The notes below the pieces were generated by a model. That model did not search any database. It was not told where the DNA came from and saw only the letters and a list, made by a program, of their open reading frames with translations. Below are positions 33,805 through 43,170 of a stretch of 64,000 nucleotides of DNA, in pieces (position 1 is the stretch's first letter; every line of letters begins with the position of its first letter). This DNA is from Tabrizicola soli. GTDB lineage: Bacteria > Pseudomonadota > Alphaproteobacteria > Rhodobacterales > Rhodobacteraceae. The stretch lies in assembly GCF_015999335.1 (NCBI RefSeq), contig NZ_JAEACP010000021.1, forward strand, positions 28,155 to 92,154. Reading direction: 5' to 3'. Position numbers and translations under genes: made by a program.

Positions 33805-34476
33805 ATGACCCAGCACATCAAGGACCGCCTGCTCGACGCCGCGCTGTCGCATGTGCCCTTCGACGGCTGGTCCGACCGCACGCTGCGCGCCGCCGCTACC
33901 GAGACGGGGGTCGATCCGGGCCTCACGCGGGCGCTTTTCCCGCGCGGCGGGGTCGATCTGGCGCTGGCCTACCACGCAAGGGGCGATGCGGCCATGGTCG
34001 CGCAGCTTGCCGCGACCGATCTTTCCGCCCTGCGCTTCCGCGATCGAATCGCCCATGCCGTCCATACCCGGATCGAGCTTGCCGACCGCGAGTTGGTGCG
34101 GCGCGGCTCCACCCTCTTTTCCCTGCCCCAGCACGCCGCCGACGGCGCACGGGCGATCTGGTCCACCGCCGACCGGATCTGGACCGCGCTGGGCGACACG
34201 TCCCAGGACCTGAACTGGTACACCAAGCGCGCCACCCTCTCGGCCGTCTACGGCGCGACGGTGCTTTTCTGGCTGGGCGACGACAGCTCCGACCACCAAG
34301 CAACCTGGGAATTTCTCGACCGCCGGATCGAGGGCGTGATGCGCTTCGAGAAGCTCAAGGCGGATTTCCGTGAAAATCCTCTGGGAAAAAAGCTGTTCTC
34401 CGGTCCGTTCAAGGTTATGGAACACATCCGGGCGCCTAAGCCGCCCACCACCCTGCCCGGCCTGCACCGGGACTGA
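33805..34476 (+). CDS. coq9: COQ9-family ubiquinone biosynthesis protein
   Basis: Lipid-binding accessory protein of ubiquinone synthesis, TetR-like fold. The 223-residue protein starts MTQHIKDRLLDAALSHVPFDGW. The C-terminal COQ9 domain has DLNWYTKRATLSAVYGATVLFWLGDDS and EFLDRRIEGVMRFEKLK. GGAAGGA precedes ATG 33805; an open frame extends upstream to 33742 but has no Shine-Dalgarno. A quinone oxidoreductase gene follows by 21 bases in the same operon. Confidence 0.92.
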   Translation: MTQHIKDRLLDAALSHVPFDGWSDRTLRAAATETGVDPGLTRALFPRGGVDLALAYHARGDAAMVAQLAATDLSALRFRDRIAHAVHTRIELADRELVRRGSTLFSLPQHAADGARAIWSTADRIWTALGDTSQDLNWYTKRATLSAVYGATVLFWLGDDSSDHQATWEFLDRRIEGVMRFEKLKADFRENPLGKKLFSGPFKVMEHIRAPKPPTTLPGLHRD

Positions 34477-34497
34477 CCCTCAAGCCGGAACCGACCC

Positions 34498-35490
34498 ATG
34501 GCCCTGACCCACAGCATGCTTGCCGTCGAAATCTCCCAGCCCGGCGGGCCGGACGTGTTGCAGCCGGTCTCGGTCCCGGTGCCGGTGCCGGGGCATGGCC
34601 AGATCATCATCCGCGTCGCCTATGCCGGGGTGAACCGTCCCGACGCGCTGCAACGCGCCGGCATGTATGCCCCGCCGCCCTCGGCCTCGCCCCTGCCCGG
34701 CCTCGAATGTTCCGGCACCGTGGTCGAGGTCGGGCCGGGCGCCACCCGCTGGCAGATCGGCGACCAGGTCTGCGCGCTCCTGCCGGGCGGCGGCTATGCC
34801 GAATATGCCGCCACGCACGAAGCGCACGCCCTTCCGGTCCCGCGCGGCCTTTCCCTGCGCGAAGCCGCCTGCCTGCCGGAAACCTGCTTCACCGTCTGGT
34901 CCAACATCGTGATGCGCGGCGGCCTGCAGGCGGGCGAACGCTTCCTCGTCCATGGCGGCACCTCGGGCATCGGCACCACCGCGATCCAGATCGCCCGCGC
35001 CCTTGGCGCCCGCGTCTTCGCCACCGCCGGATCGGACGAAAAGGTCCAGGTCTGCCGCGATCTCGGCGCCGAGGTCGCGCTGAACTATCGGAGCGAGGAT
35101 TTCGTCCAGACCCTGCGCGAGGCCGGCGGCGCGAACCTGATTCTCGACATGGTCGGCGGCCCCTATCTCGAGCGGAACCTGAAGGCGCTGGCCGACGATG
35201 GCCGCCTGGTGCAGATCGCCTTCCTGCAAGGCCCCAAGGTCACGGTCAACTGGGCCGAGCTGATGACCCGCCGCCTCACCTTCACCGGCTCCACGCTGCG
35301 CCCGCAGTCCGACCTTGCCAAGGCCCGCATCGCGCGCGAGGTCGAGACCCATGTCTGGCCGATGATCGAGCGCGGCGCCTTCCGCGTCGTCATGGACAGC
35401 GAATACCCCCTGACCGAGGCCCCCGCCGCGCATTGGCGAATCGAGGCCGAGGGCCATGTCGGAAAGATCGTGCTGAAAGTCGAAAACTGA
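34498..35490 (+). CDS. NAD(P)H-quinone oxidoreductase (zeta-crystallin/PIG3-like MDR family)
   Basis: Zinc-free medium-chain reductase of 330 residues. It has a GroES-like N-terminal half (AGVNRPDALQRAGMYAPPP, GLECSGTVVEVGPGA) and a Rossmann half with VHGGTSGIGTTAIQIARALGA for NADPH. The catalytic zinc cysteine/histidine pair of alcohol dehydrogenases is absent. It probably reduces quinones or enones. It sits just downstream of coq9. Confidence 0.9.
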   Translation: MALTHSMLAVEISQPGGPDVLQPVSVPVPVPGHGQIIIRVAYAGVNRPDALQRAGMYAPPPSASPLPGLECSGTVVEVGPGATRWQIGDQVCALLPGGGYAEYAATHEAHALPVPRGLSLREAACLPETCFTVWSNIVMRGGLQAGERFLVHGGTSGIGTTAIQIARALGARVFATAGSDEKVQVCRDLGAEVALNYRSEDFVQTLREAGGANLILDMVGGPYLERNLKALADDGRLVQIAFLQGPKVTVNWAELMTRRLTFTGSTLRPQSDLAKARIAREVETHVWPMIERGAFRVVMDSEYPLTEAPAAHWRIEAEGHVGKIVLKVEN

Positions 35491-35522
35491 ATGTGTCGGT
35501 CGTTTGACGCTGCGGCATGCAA

Positions 35523-35692
35523 TTGACGCAACTTTCACGCGCAGCTGCCATAAAGGTTTGTTAAACCACGACTCAGGCGGGATCGGAATTCAGACGGAAG
35601 CCTGGGCCGGGCGGCAGATCCCCAGCTGCCCCCGGCATCGCGCATTTCAAGACTCCCTTGCTTCGACTTCCACCGGAAGCTTGTTTTTATGC
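35523..35692 (+). ncRNA. Possible orphan small RNA (weak evidence)
   Basis: In the 215-base gap between the quinone reductase and RNase T2 genes there is a TTGACG (35523-35528) with CATAAA (35549-35554), although the spacing is long. There is also an inverted repeat GGTTT-GTT-AAACC (35555-35567), and CTTCC-ACC-GGAAG (35667-35679) followed by CTTGTTTTT. Together these look like a promoter-to-terminator unit without an ORF. Confidence 0.3.
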
Positions 35693-35705
35693 GATCCCGC
35701 CGCTT

Positions 35706-36344
35706 CTACCGCACCGGCTCCAGCACCGCCTCCGACAGGCGGCAGTCGCGGGCCACATCGGGCCCGCAGGTGCGCGGCTCGAGTTCCGGCGTCAGGCAGA
35801 TCCGTGCCTCCTGGATCAGCCCGGCCTTGCAGGTGATGGTGATGCTGTCGGCGGAAAGCGCCGGATTCGCCTCCAGGAACGCCGCCTCGATCACGGCTGC
35901 GGGCAGGGTCAGCGGGCGGTCCACGCCAGAGAATAACTCGGGAACCGCAACGCTTTCAAAGGCTTGCCGCGCCGTCCGGTAATAGTCCCCTGCCGCCAGG
36001 CCCGAACAGCGGCCGTGCTTCTTCCACTGGTGGAAGGCCTGCCCCGCGCCCCCCATGACATCCGCCATCGCCGCCGTCTCCGCCCGGCCCGGATCGCGCG
36101 CGCCGGTCCGGCAATAGCTGGGCCAGCCGTCCTCGTACTGCGGCCAAAGCCCGTGCAGCACGAAAGTCAGCCCGCGCCCCCGGTCGCATTGCGGATCGTT
36201 CCGCGCATCGCCCTCCAGCGCGCACCAGCCGGCGGACCAGGACAGCGACAGGACGTAATAGTCGAACTCGCCGGCCCGCTCGCCCCCGGCCCGGACCGCC
36301 TGCGACAGGCAGAACAGCGCGAGCACGGCCACCAGCTTCCGCAT
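35706..36344 (-). CDS. Ribonuclease T2 family secreted RNase
   Basis: Periplasmic or secreted RNase, 212 residues with signal peptide MRKLVAVLALFCLSQAVRAG. The first catalytic segment FVLHGLWPQ (His64) is intact. The second reads HQWKKHGRC at 105-113, where the usual catalytic glutamate (HEW-KHGTC) is a glutamine (Gln106); His110 is kept. Four or more cysteines for disulfides are present. GGAGG precedes the ATG at 36344. Activity may be altered by the substitution. Confidence 0.88.
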   Translation of the reverse strand: MRKLVAVLALFCLSQAVRAGGERAGEFDYYVLSLSWSAGWCALEGDARNDPQCDRGRGLTFVLHGLWPQYEDGWPSYCRTGARDPGRAETAAMADVMGGAGQAFHQWKKHGRCSGLAAGDYYRTARQAFESVAVPELFSGVDRPLTLPAAVIEAAFLEANPALSADSITITCKAGLIQEARICLTPELEPRTCGPDVARDCRLSEAVLEPVR

Positions 36345-36469
36345 TTCCGCTTTTCCTCCCGGGATTCTGGTCTTATATGGACGGGTGAATTCCCCGAAAT
36401 CGTGGAACTCGCGGGCCCGGCCCGCAGCCGTTTTCCCGGCCCGGGAGAGATTTGTAAAGGAGAGATCCG

Positions 36470-37222
36470 ATGTCGATGTCAAAGCCGCTCATGGCGAAGG
36501 CGACCGCCGTCTGGCTGGTCGACAACACGACCCTCAGCTTCGCGCAGATCGCCGATTTCTGCGGCATGCACGAGCTTGAGGTGCAGGGCATCGCCGACGG
36601 CGACGTCGCCACCGGGGTCAAGGGCTTCGACCCGATCGCGAACAACCAGCTCGATCCGATCGAGATCGAGCGCGCCCAGGCCAACCCGCTCTACCGGATG
36701 AAGCTGAAGTTCAACGCTGCCGCCGTGGGCGAGGAAAAGCGTCGCGGCCCCCGGTACACCCCGCTGTCGAAGCGCCAGGACCGCCCGGCCGCGATCCTCT
36801 GGCTGGTCAAGTTCCACCCCGAGCTTTCGGATGGCGCCATCGGCAAGCTGGTCGGCACCACCAAGCCCACGATCCAGTCGATCCGTGAGCGCACGCACTG
36901 GAACATCGGCTCGATCCAGCCGATCGACCCGGTCGCGCTCGGCCTCTGCAAGCAGTCCGAGCTTGACGCCGCCGTCCAGGTCGCCGCCCGCAAGAAAGCC
37001 GCCGAAGGCTCGGTGATGACCGATGACGAGCGGCGGAAACTCGTCTCCACCGAGCAGTCCCTCGGCATGGCGCCCGAGCCGAAGTTGCCCACGGGGCTCG
37101 AGGTCTTCGGCGACGAGGAGAAGGACGAAAGCTCGCCCGCCGATTTCTCGGATGCCGACAGCTTCTTCAACCTCCCCGCCGGCAGCCACGACGACGAGGA
37201 CGAGGACGACTCGCACCGCTGA
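36470..37222 (+). CDS. DUF1013 / TrcR-type cell-cycle transcriptional regulator
   Basis: A 250-residue cytoplasmic protein of the DUF1013 family, annotated in alphaproteobacteria as cell-cycle regulator TrcR. It has an N-terminal helix-turn-helix-like part (KATAVWLVDNTTLSFAQIAD), a second part with KRRGPRYTPLSKRQDRPAAI and GKLVGTTKPTIQSIRERTHWN, and a strongly acidic tail (DDEDEDD). AAAGGAG precedes the ATG. It is divergent from the RNase T2 gene and has a strong terminator. Confidence 0.88.
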   Translation: MSMSKPLMAKATAVWLVDNTTLSFAQIADFCGMHELEVQGIADGDVATGVKGFDPIANNQLDPIEIERAQANPLYRMKLKFNAAAVGEEKRRGPRYTPLSKRQDRPAAILWLVKFHPELSDGAIGKLVGTTKPTIQSIRERTHWNIGSIQPIDPVALGLCKQSELDAAVQVAARKKAAEGSVMTDDERRKLVSTEQSLGMAPEPKLPTGLEVFGDEEKDESSPADFSDADSFFNLPAGSHDDEDEDDSHR

Positions 37223-37243
37223 TCCGGCTTCTGCTGAAAAGAG

Positions 37244-37273
37244 AAAACCCCGGTCCATGGCGGCCGGGGTTTT
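37244..37273 (+). terminator. Rho-independent terminator of the DUF1013 gene
   Basis: AAAACCCCGG (37244-37253) pairs with CCGGGGTTTT (37264-37273), with TTTC following. The symmetric A and T runs make it effective in both directions, so it also separates the convergent patD-like gene. Confidence 0.85.
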
Positions 37274-37350
37274 TCTTTGGCCCCGCTCGTCGATGACTTC
37301 GTCACTCCTCGCGGCCAACCGACGAGGAGACGAAGTCGAACGAGGAGGGG

Positions 37351-38793
37351 TCAGCCGTGCCTCACCATCACATGCCGGACGACCGTATAGTCCTCCAGAG
37401 CATAGGCCGACATGTCCTTGCCATAGCCCGACTGCTTCAGCCCGCCATGCGGCATCTCGTTGGTCAGCATGAAATGGGTATTGATCCAGGTACAGCCGTA
37501 ACGCAGCCGCGCCGCCGTCGCCATCGCGCGACCCACGTCCTTCGTCCACACGGATGACGCCAGCCCATAATCGCTGTCATTGGCCCAGTTCACCGCTTCG
37601 TCCACGTCGCTGAACGGCGTGACCGAGACCACCGGGCCGAAGACCTCGCGCCGCACGATCTCGTCGTCCTGCTTCGCGCCCGCCACCACGGTGGGGCGGT
37701 AGTAGAAGCCCTGGTCCATCGCCTCGCCGCCGGTGGTGATCTCGACATGGTTCAATTCGCGGGCGCGGTTGACGAAGCTCGCCACCCGGTCGCGCTGGCG
37801 CTGGCTGATCAAGGGGCCGATCTCGTTCGCGGTGTCGTCCTCGGCCCCCAGCACGATGGACGCGGCCGCCGAGGTCAGGTCGGCGACCAGATTGTCGTAG
37901 ACCTTCTTCCCGGCATAGACCCGGCAGGCGGCGGTGCAGTCCTGCCCGGCGTTGTAGAAACTGAACGCCCGCAGCCCCTCGACCACGGCGCCCACATCCG
38001 CATCGTCGAAGACCACGACCGGGGCCTTGCCGCCCAGTTCCAGATGTGTGCGCTTCACCGTCTTGGCCGCTGCGTCGAGCATCTTCTTGCCCGTGGCCAC
38101 GTCGCCGGTGAGGCTGATCATGTCCACCTGCGGATGGTTGATCAGGTAGCTGCCCACCGTCTGCCCGCGCCCGGCGATCACGTTGACCACGCCTTCCGGC
38201 AACACCTCGGCCAGCACATGCGCCAGCTTCAGCGCCGTCAGCGGCGTCTGCTCGCTGGGCTTGAACACCACCGTGTTGCCGCCTGCGATGGCCGGCCCCA
38301 GCTTCCAGGCCATCATCATCAGGGGATAGTTCCAGGGCGCGATCGAGGCGACCACCCCCACCGGGTCGCGCCGGATCATGCTGGTGTGCCCCGATAGATA
38401 CTCCCCCGCCACCGTCCCCGTCATGCAGCGCACGGCACCGGCGAAATAGCGGAAGCAATCGACGATCGCCGGGATCTCGTCATTCCGTGCCGCGTTGATC
38501 GGTTTGCCGCAGTTCAGCGCCTCCAGGCTGGCGAAGGCATCCGCCTCGGCCTCGATCCGGTCGGCAATCGTCAAGAGCGCGGCAGAGCGTTCCGCCGGCG
38601 TCGTCCGCGACCAGCCCTCGAAGGCCTTCCGCGCCGCCGCCACCGCCCGGTCCACCTGCGCGGTCGAGGCTTCCGGCACCTCCAGGATCAGCCCGCCGGT
38701 GCGCGGGTTCAGGATGGCTTCCTTCGCCTCCTGCCCGGCCTCGAAGCTGGAGCCGATCAGAAGCCGGGTGTCGATCTTGGCGTGCTGGTTCAT
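37351..38793 (-). CDS. patD: Gamma-aminobutyraldehyde dehydrogenase (PatD/YdcW)
   Basis: Oxidises 4-aminobutanal, the product of putrescine transamination or oxidation, to GABA. The 480-residue protein has Glu252 (LELGGKAP) and Cys286 ([10 protein letters not shown]). It carries stretches very typical of YdcW, such as [20 protein letters not shown] and the C-terminal [20 protein letters not shown]. It is the last gene of a ydcSTUVW-like operon, 12 bases after the second permease, which links import of putrescine-like amines to their breakdown. Confidence 0.93.
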   Translation of the reverse strand: MNQHAKIDTRLLIGSSFEAGQEAKEAILNPRTGGLILEVPEASTAQVDRAVAAARKAFEGWSRTTPAERSAALLTIADRIEAEADAFASLEALNCGKPINAARNDEIPAIVDCFRYFAGAVRCMTGTVAGEYLSGHTSMIRRDPVGVVASIAPWNYPLMMMAWKLGPAIAGGNTVVFKPSEQTPLTALKLAHVLAEVLPEGVVNVIAGRGQTVGSYLINHPQVDMISLTGDVATGKKMLDAAAKTVKRTHLELGGKAPVVVFDDADVGAVVEGLRAFSFYNAGQDCTAACRVYAGKKVYDNLVADLTSAAASIVLGAEDDTANEIGPLISQRQRDRVASFVNRARELNHVEITTGGEAMDQGFYYRPTVVAGAKQDDEIVRREVFGPVVSVTPFSDVDEAVNWANDSDYGLASSVWTKDVGRAMATAARLRYGCTWINTHFMLTNEMPHGGLKQSGYGKDMSAYALEDYTVVRHVMVRHG

Positions 38794-38805
38794 GGGTCTG
38801 TCTCC

Positions 38806-39624
38806 CTATTTGCCCATGCCGGCGGTCTCGGAGCCGCCGCGGGTCAGGTAGTAGGCTGCAAGGATGGGGAAGAAGGTGGCCGCGAAGACCAGGATCGCGA
38901 CGACATTGGTCACGGGCCGCTGGCGCGGGCGGATCAGCTCGTCCAGCATCCAGATCGGCAGGGTCTTGGCGTCGGTGCCGGAGCCGGCGGTGAAGATGGT
39001 GACGATCACCTCGTCGAAGGACAGCGCAAAGGCCAGCATCCCGCCCGCCAGCAGGGCCGAACCCATGTTGGGCAGAAGAACATGCCGGAAGGTCTGGAAC
39101 GCGTTGGCGCCCAGGTCGGCCGAGGCCTCCATGATCCCGCCCGACAGCCGGCGAAGGCGGGCGACGGCGTTGTTGTAGACGATCACGATGCAGAAGGTCG
39201 CGTGACCCAGCACGATGGTCCAGGTGGAGAAGGGGATGTCCATGATGCCGAAGGCCGACCGCAGCGCCATGCCGGTGATCACGCCTGGGAGCGCGATGGG
39301 CAGAAGGATCAGCAGGCTGATCTGGTCCCGCCCGAAAAACGCCGTCCGCGTCATCGCCGCCGCGACCAGCGTGCCCAGGATCAGTGCGATGCTGGTCGCG
39401 ATGGCCGCAACCTTCAGCGACAGCCAGAGCGGCGGCCAGATGTCGGGCCGGTCGTTCCAGGCCACCCCGAACCACTCGGTCGTCAGGCCGGGCGGCGGGA
39501 ACTGGAAACTGCGCTCCTCGGTGGTGAAGGCGTAGAGGAAGATGAGGAGGATCGGCAGGTGCAGGAACAGAAGTCCCCCGATGGCCGCCGCGCGAAGCGA
39601 GAGGGGAGAGCGGTCAGAGAGCAT
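38806..39624 (-). CDS. ydcV: ABC transporter permease, YdcV-like
   Basis: Second inner-membrane permease of the putrescine-type importer, 272 residues with about six helices. The EAA docking loop reads [20 protein letters not shown], followed by [16 protein letters not shown], typical of the PotC/YdcV group. It overlaps the first permease gene by 11 bases. The operon order S-T-U-V-W matches the Escherichia coli ydc operon. Confidence 0.9.
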   Translation of the reverse strand: MLSDRSPLSLRAAAIGGLLFLHLPILLIFLYAFTTEERSFQFPPPGLTTEWFGVAWNDRPDIWPPLWLSLKVAAIATSIALILGTLVAAAMTRTAFFGRDQISLLILLPIALPGVITGMALRSAFGIMDIPFSTWTIVLGHATFCIVIVYNNAVARLRRLSGGIMEASADLGANAFQTFRHVLLPNMGSALLAGGMLAFALSFDEVIVTIFTAGSGTDAKTLPIWMLDELIRPRQRPVTNVVAILVFAATFFPILAAYYLTRGGSETAGMGK

Positions 39625-40552
39625 CGAACGCCCCCATCCGCCGCGCGAGGGCCAGATAGACCAGCATGATCAGGATCGGCACCACCGCGAAGGCCGCGGC
39701 CAGCGGGATGTTCCCGGCGGTGCCCTGCAACTGGTAGACCGCCATGCCGATGAAATTCGCCGAATTGCCGATGATCTGCGGAATGATGTAGTCGCCCAGC
39801 GTCAGCGAGAAGGTGAAGATCGACCCTGCGATCACCCCCGGCAGCGCCAGCGGCAGGACCACGGTGCGGAAGGCCTGTGCGCGCGTCGCGCCCAGATCGG
39901 CCGAGGCTTCCAGCATGGAGGTCGGCACCCGCTCCAGCGCAGCCTGCATCGGCAGGATCATGTAGGGCAGCCAGATGTAGCAGAAGACCGCGAAGGTCCC
40001 GAGGGGCGAGGTGGAGAGCGAGGATCCCTCCAGCCCCGGGATCGACAGCAGCCCGTCGATGATCCAGGAGGTATGCGTCCGCTCGGCCGCCCAGCCGATG
40101 ATGCCCTCCTTGGCCAGGATCAGCTTCCAGGCATAGACCTTGACCAGATAGCTCGACCACAGGGGCAGCATGACGCCAAGGTAGAAGGCCGCCTTCCAGT
40201 GCCCCCTGGCATAGCGGGCGGCGTAATAGGCGATGGGGAAGGCCAGCGCGGCACAGGCCAGCGTCACGCAGGCGGCCATGATCACGGTGCGGACCAGGAT
40301 GTCGAAGTTCGACGGGCGCAGCAACTCGCCATAGGTCTTCAGCGTGAACTCCTCCTTCACCACGCCCGAGAATTCGTCGATGGCGTAGAAGCTTTGCAGG
40401 AGGAGAGCGGCGAGCGAGCCGAGGTAGACCACCCCCAGCCAGAGGAGCGGCGGGGTGAGGAGCAGCGCCAGCAGCACGCGCGGGTGGCGCCAGAAGAGCC
40501 CGGTCAGCCGGTCGGCCAGACCCCTTGCGGGCAGGATCGCGGGGGCGGTCAT
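39614..40552 (-). CDS. ydcU: ABC transporter permease, YdcU-like
   Basis: First permease of the putrescine-type importer, 312 residues. It has a cytoplasmic N-terminal stretch of about 30 residues, then helices starting [20 protein letters not shown]. The EAA loop is [27 protein letters not shown] precedes the ATG at 40552. It is separated from the ATPase gene by an unusual 259-base gap full of inverted repeats. Confidence 0.9.
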   Translation of the reverse strand: MTAPAILPARGLADRLTGLFWRHPRVLLALLLTPPLLWLGVVYLGSLAALLLQSFYAIDEFSGVVKEEFTLKTYGELLRPSNFDILVRTVIMAACVTLACAALAFPIAYYAARYARGHWKAAFYLGVMLPLWSSYLVKVYAWKLILAKEGIIGWAAERTHTSWIIDGLLSIPGLEGSSLSTSPLGTFAVFCYIWLPYMILPMQAALERVPTSMLEASADLGATRAQAFRTVVLPLALPGVIAGSIFTFSLTLGDYIIPQIIGNSANFIGMAVYQLQGTAGNIPLAAAFAVVPILIMLVYLALARRMGAFDAL

Positions 40553-40570
40553 CGGCGCGCCTCTCCGCCA

Positions 40571-40709
40571 CCAAAATTCTTGAAGGAAGAATTTTGGGCG
40601 CTTCCTCTTGCGGTGTTCCGCTTGTGGGAAAGCTCGGAGCCTCCGGCGGGGATATTTGAAAACAGAAGATGGCCTTTCTCCCAGGGCATTTTCCGTCCGG
40701 AAATATCCC
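40571..40709. repeat. Inverted-repeat block inside the ydc operon
   Basis: CCAAAATTCTT (40571-40581) and AAGAATTTTGG (40587-40597) form a perfect 11-bp hairpin of the TTC-GAA family. Further on, GGGATATTT (40649-40657) is repeated inverted as AAATATCCC (40701-40709). No ORF is supported in this 259-base gap between the ATPase and permease genes. Confidence 0.65.
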
Positions 40710-40811
40710 GGGGTATGGCATCTGCCGCGCCATCGGTTCGAGCGGCTGCTGCCATGGTCCGAAGGGCGAAGGGGCAGTGCCCCCTGCGAGGGTGGGTCCG
40801 GGAGCCGGGCA

Positions 40812-41798
40812 TCAGTTGGCCCCCATCAGATGCAGCGCGCCGGGGTCGAAGGCGAAGGCGGTCGTCGCGCCTTCCTCCGGGACCGGCTGGCCGGCGGGGA
40901 CCAGCGCCGCGACCTCGGTGCCATTCGCCTCGATCACCACGCGGGTGCCCGAGCCGAGGTAGCGCAGCGCCTTCACCGTGCCCCGGACCGGGCCGGAGGC
41001 CGCAAGCCGCGTCGCCTCGGGGCGCAGCGAGGCCCATTCCGCCGGACCGCCCAGCGCGCGGGTCAGCTCGGGCGGCAGCACGTTGGACGATCCGACGAAA
41101 TCGGCCACGAAGCGGGTGGCGGGGCGGTCGTAGATCTGTTGCGGGGTGCCGATCTGGGCGATCCTGCCCTCGTTGAAGACAGCCAGGCTGTCCGCCATCG
41201 ACAGGGCCTCGTGCTGGTCATGGGTGACGAAGACGAAGGTCAGGCCCAGCTTCATCTGCAGGGCCTTCAGTTCGTCCTGCATCGCCTCGCGCAGCTTCAG
41301 GTCCAGCGCGCCCAGGGGTTCGTCCAGCAGGAGCACCCGTGGTTCGTTCACCAGCGCCCGCGCCAGCGCCACCCGCTGCCGCTGCCCGCCGGACAGTTGC
41401 GCCGGCTTGCGGTCGCCGTAGGCGTCCAGCTTGACCAGCGCCAGCATCTCCTCTGCCTTGGCATGGCGCTGCGACCGGCCCATGCCCTTGACCATCAGCC
41501 CATAGGCCACGTTGTCGCGCACGTTCATGTGCGGGAACAGCGCATAGTCCTGGAACACCGTGTTCACGTTGCGCAGATGCGGCGGGGTGGCGGAGACGTC
41601 CTCGCCGAAGATGCGGATCGCCCCGCCCGTCGGCTTCTCGAACCCCGAGATCAGCCGCAGGCAGGTGGTCTTGCCCGACCCCGACGGCCCGAGCATGGCG
41701 AAGAACGAGCCCTCGGCGATGGTCAGGTCGACGCCATCGACGGCCTTCACGGGGCCGAAATGGCGCGAGACATTCTGGAATTCGACGGCTGAGGTCAT
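40812..41798 (-). CDS. ydcT: ABC transporter ATP-binding protein, YdcT-like
   Basis: ATPase of the putrescine-type importer, 328 residues. Walker [10 protein letters not shown] is at 37-45; the signature LSGGQRQR, Walker [12 protein letters not shown] and H-loop VTHDQHEA follow, with a C-terminal TOBE domain. The start is placed at [15 protein letters not shown] (41798). The frame stays open ten codons further upstream, but only because a palindromic repeat lacks a stop there. Confidence 0.92.
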   Translation of the reverse strand: MTSAVEFQNVSRHFGPVKAVDGVDLTIAEGSFFAMLGPSGSGKTTCLRLISGFEKPTGGAIRIFGEDVSATPPHLRNVNTVFQDYALFPHMNVRDNVAYGLMVKGMGRSQRHAKAEEMLALVKLDAYGDRKPAQLSGGQRQRVALARALVNEPRVLLLDEPLGALDLKLREAMQDELKALQMKLGLTFVFVTHDQHEALSMADSLAVFNEGRIAQIGTPQQIYDRPATRFVADFVGSSNVLPPELTRALGGPAEWASLRPEATRLAASGPVRGTVKALRYLGSGTRVVIEANGTEVAALVPAGQPVPEEGATTAFAFDPGALHLMGAN

Positions 41799-41811
41799 AA
41801 GATATCCGTAG

Positions 41812-41864
41812 GGTGCGCAACAGCGCACCTCTGGCTAGAGTGCGGGTGCGCACATGGCGCACCC
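41812..41864. repeat. Two GTGCGC palindromes between ydcS and ydcT
   Basis: GGTGCGC (41812-41818) pairs with GCGCACC (41823-41829), and GGGTGCGC (41844-41851) pairs with GCGCACCC (41857-41864). They sit just after the binding-protein gene and probably stabilise its message. Same family as the hairpin at 51959-51976. Confidence 0.65.
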
Positions 41865-41878
41865 GGATTCCGGTAAGA

Positions 41879-43036
41879 TCAACGGCCGCCGATCACGCCG
41901 ATGTAGTCGCTGACCCAGCGGTAATAGGGTACGCAGGCCCCTTCCCCCTGGGAGCAATTCGACACCGGGGTGGTCCAGAACCGGATCTTGTCGAAATCGT
42001 CCATCCCGTTCGCGGTGCAGCTTTCCGCCGTCGACATGCCGCGGCCGTCGGTGCAGGCGGCCGGAACCGAGGGGTTCGCGCCGAACCAGACCGCAAGGTC
42101 GGATTGCAGGTTCGAGGCCAGCGAATGCTCCATCCACAGATAGGCGCAGTTCGGGTTCTTCGCGTCGACATGCATCATCGTGGTGTCGGCCCAGCCCGTC
42201 GCGCCCTCTTCCGGGATGGTCGAGGCCACCGGCTGCCCGTCCGCCTTCAGCAGGTTCACCTGGAACGGCCAGGAGCCCGAGGCGACCACGCCCTCGTTCT
42301 TGAAGTCGTCGATCTGGATGAAGGCGTCGTGCCAGTAGCGGCTGACCAGGTTGCGCTGGGCGCGCAAGAGGTCCAGCGCGGCCTTGTACTGGTCCTCGTT
42401 CAACTCGTAGGGCGAGGTGATCCCCAGTTCCGGCTTGTGCGCCATCAGGTACTGCGCCGCATCCGCGATGTGGATCGGCCCGTCATAGGCCTGCACCCGG
42501 CCCTTGTTCGACTTGCCGTCGGGCAGGTCCATCTCCTCGAACACCACGTTCCAGCTGGTCGGCGGCTCCTTGAAGACCTCGGTGTTGTACATCAGCACGT
42601 TCGGCCCCCACATGTAGGGCACGCCGTAATGCACCCCGTCCACCGTATGCCAGGGCGCGTTCTGCAGGCGCTCGTCCACGGTCTTCCACGACGGGATCAG
42701 GTCCGTGTTGATCGGCTGCACCCGGTCGCCCGCCACCAGCCGCAGCGAGGCGTCGCCCGAGGCAGTCACCAGGTCGAACCCGCCCTCGTTCATCAGCGCG
42801 ACCATCTCGTCCGAGGTGTTCGCGGTCTTGACGTTGACCTTGCAGCCCGAGGCTTCCTCGAACTTCGTCACCCAGTCGAAGGCCTTGTCGGTCTCGCCCC
42901 GCTCGATATAGCCGGGCCAGGCGACGATGCTGACCTGGCCCTCTGGGGCGCCAAGCTCGGTCACCTGGGCGAGCGCGGGGGTGATCCCGGTCAGCGCGCA
43001 GAGTGCCGTGGTGGCCATCAGCTTCAAATTCTTCAT
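41879..43036 (-). CDS. ydcS: Putrescine-type ABC binding protein, YdcS-like
   Basis: Periplasmic receptor of the importer, 385 residues with signal peptide MKNLKLMATTALCALTGITPALAQ. The mature part begins QVSIVAWPGYIERGETDKAFDWV, then DLVTASGDASLRLVAGDRVQPIN and GVHYGVPYMWGPNVLMYNT, as in the PotD/YdcS group. Several cysteines near the C-terminus (ACTDGRG, ESCTANG, NCSQGEGAC) suggest disulfides. AAAGGGAG precedes the ATG. It is the first gene of the operon, directly downstream of a LysR gene on the same strand. Confidence 0.9.
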   Translation of the reverse strand: MKNLKLMATTALCALTGITPALAQVTELGAPEGQVSIVAWPGYIERGETDKAFDWVTKFEEASGCKVNVKTANTSDEMVALMNEGGFDLVTASGDASLRLVAGDRVQPINTDLIPSWKTVDERLQNAPWHTVDGVHYGVPYMWGPNVLMYNTEVFKEPPTSWNVVFEEMDLPDGKSNKGRVQAYDGPIHIADAAQYLMAHKPELGITSPYELNEDQYKAALDLLRAQRNLVSRYWHDAFIQIDDFKNEGVVASGSWPFQVNLLKADGQPVASTIPEEGATGWADTTMMHVDAKNPNCAYLWMEHSLASNLQSDLAVWFGANPSVPAACTDGRGMSTAESCTANGMDDFDKIRFWTTPVSNCSQGEGACVPYYRWVSDYIGVIGGR

Positions 43037-43131
43037 CGAGAAACTCCCTTTGGAATGGGCCGCAGGCAGCGCGGCACGCCGGTGTTCCGGTCATGGCAGG
43101 CAGGCTAGCTAGCGCGGCAGAAATCGCAAAT

Positions 43132-43166
43132 GCAAAAACTGGATGCGTGCTATCGGTTTTGCCGAT
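43132..43166. promoter_or_regulatory. Inverted repeat upstream of the ydc operon
   Basis: GCAAAA (43132-43137) and TTTTGC (43157-43162) are inverted repeats, overlapped by ATCGG-TTTTG-CCGAT (43152-43166). It lies in the 134-base gap between the LysR stop and the ydcS start and may be a regulator site. Confidence 0.35.
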
Positions 43167-43170
43167 GGGT

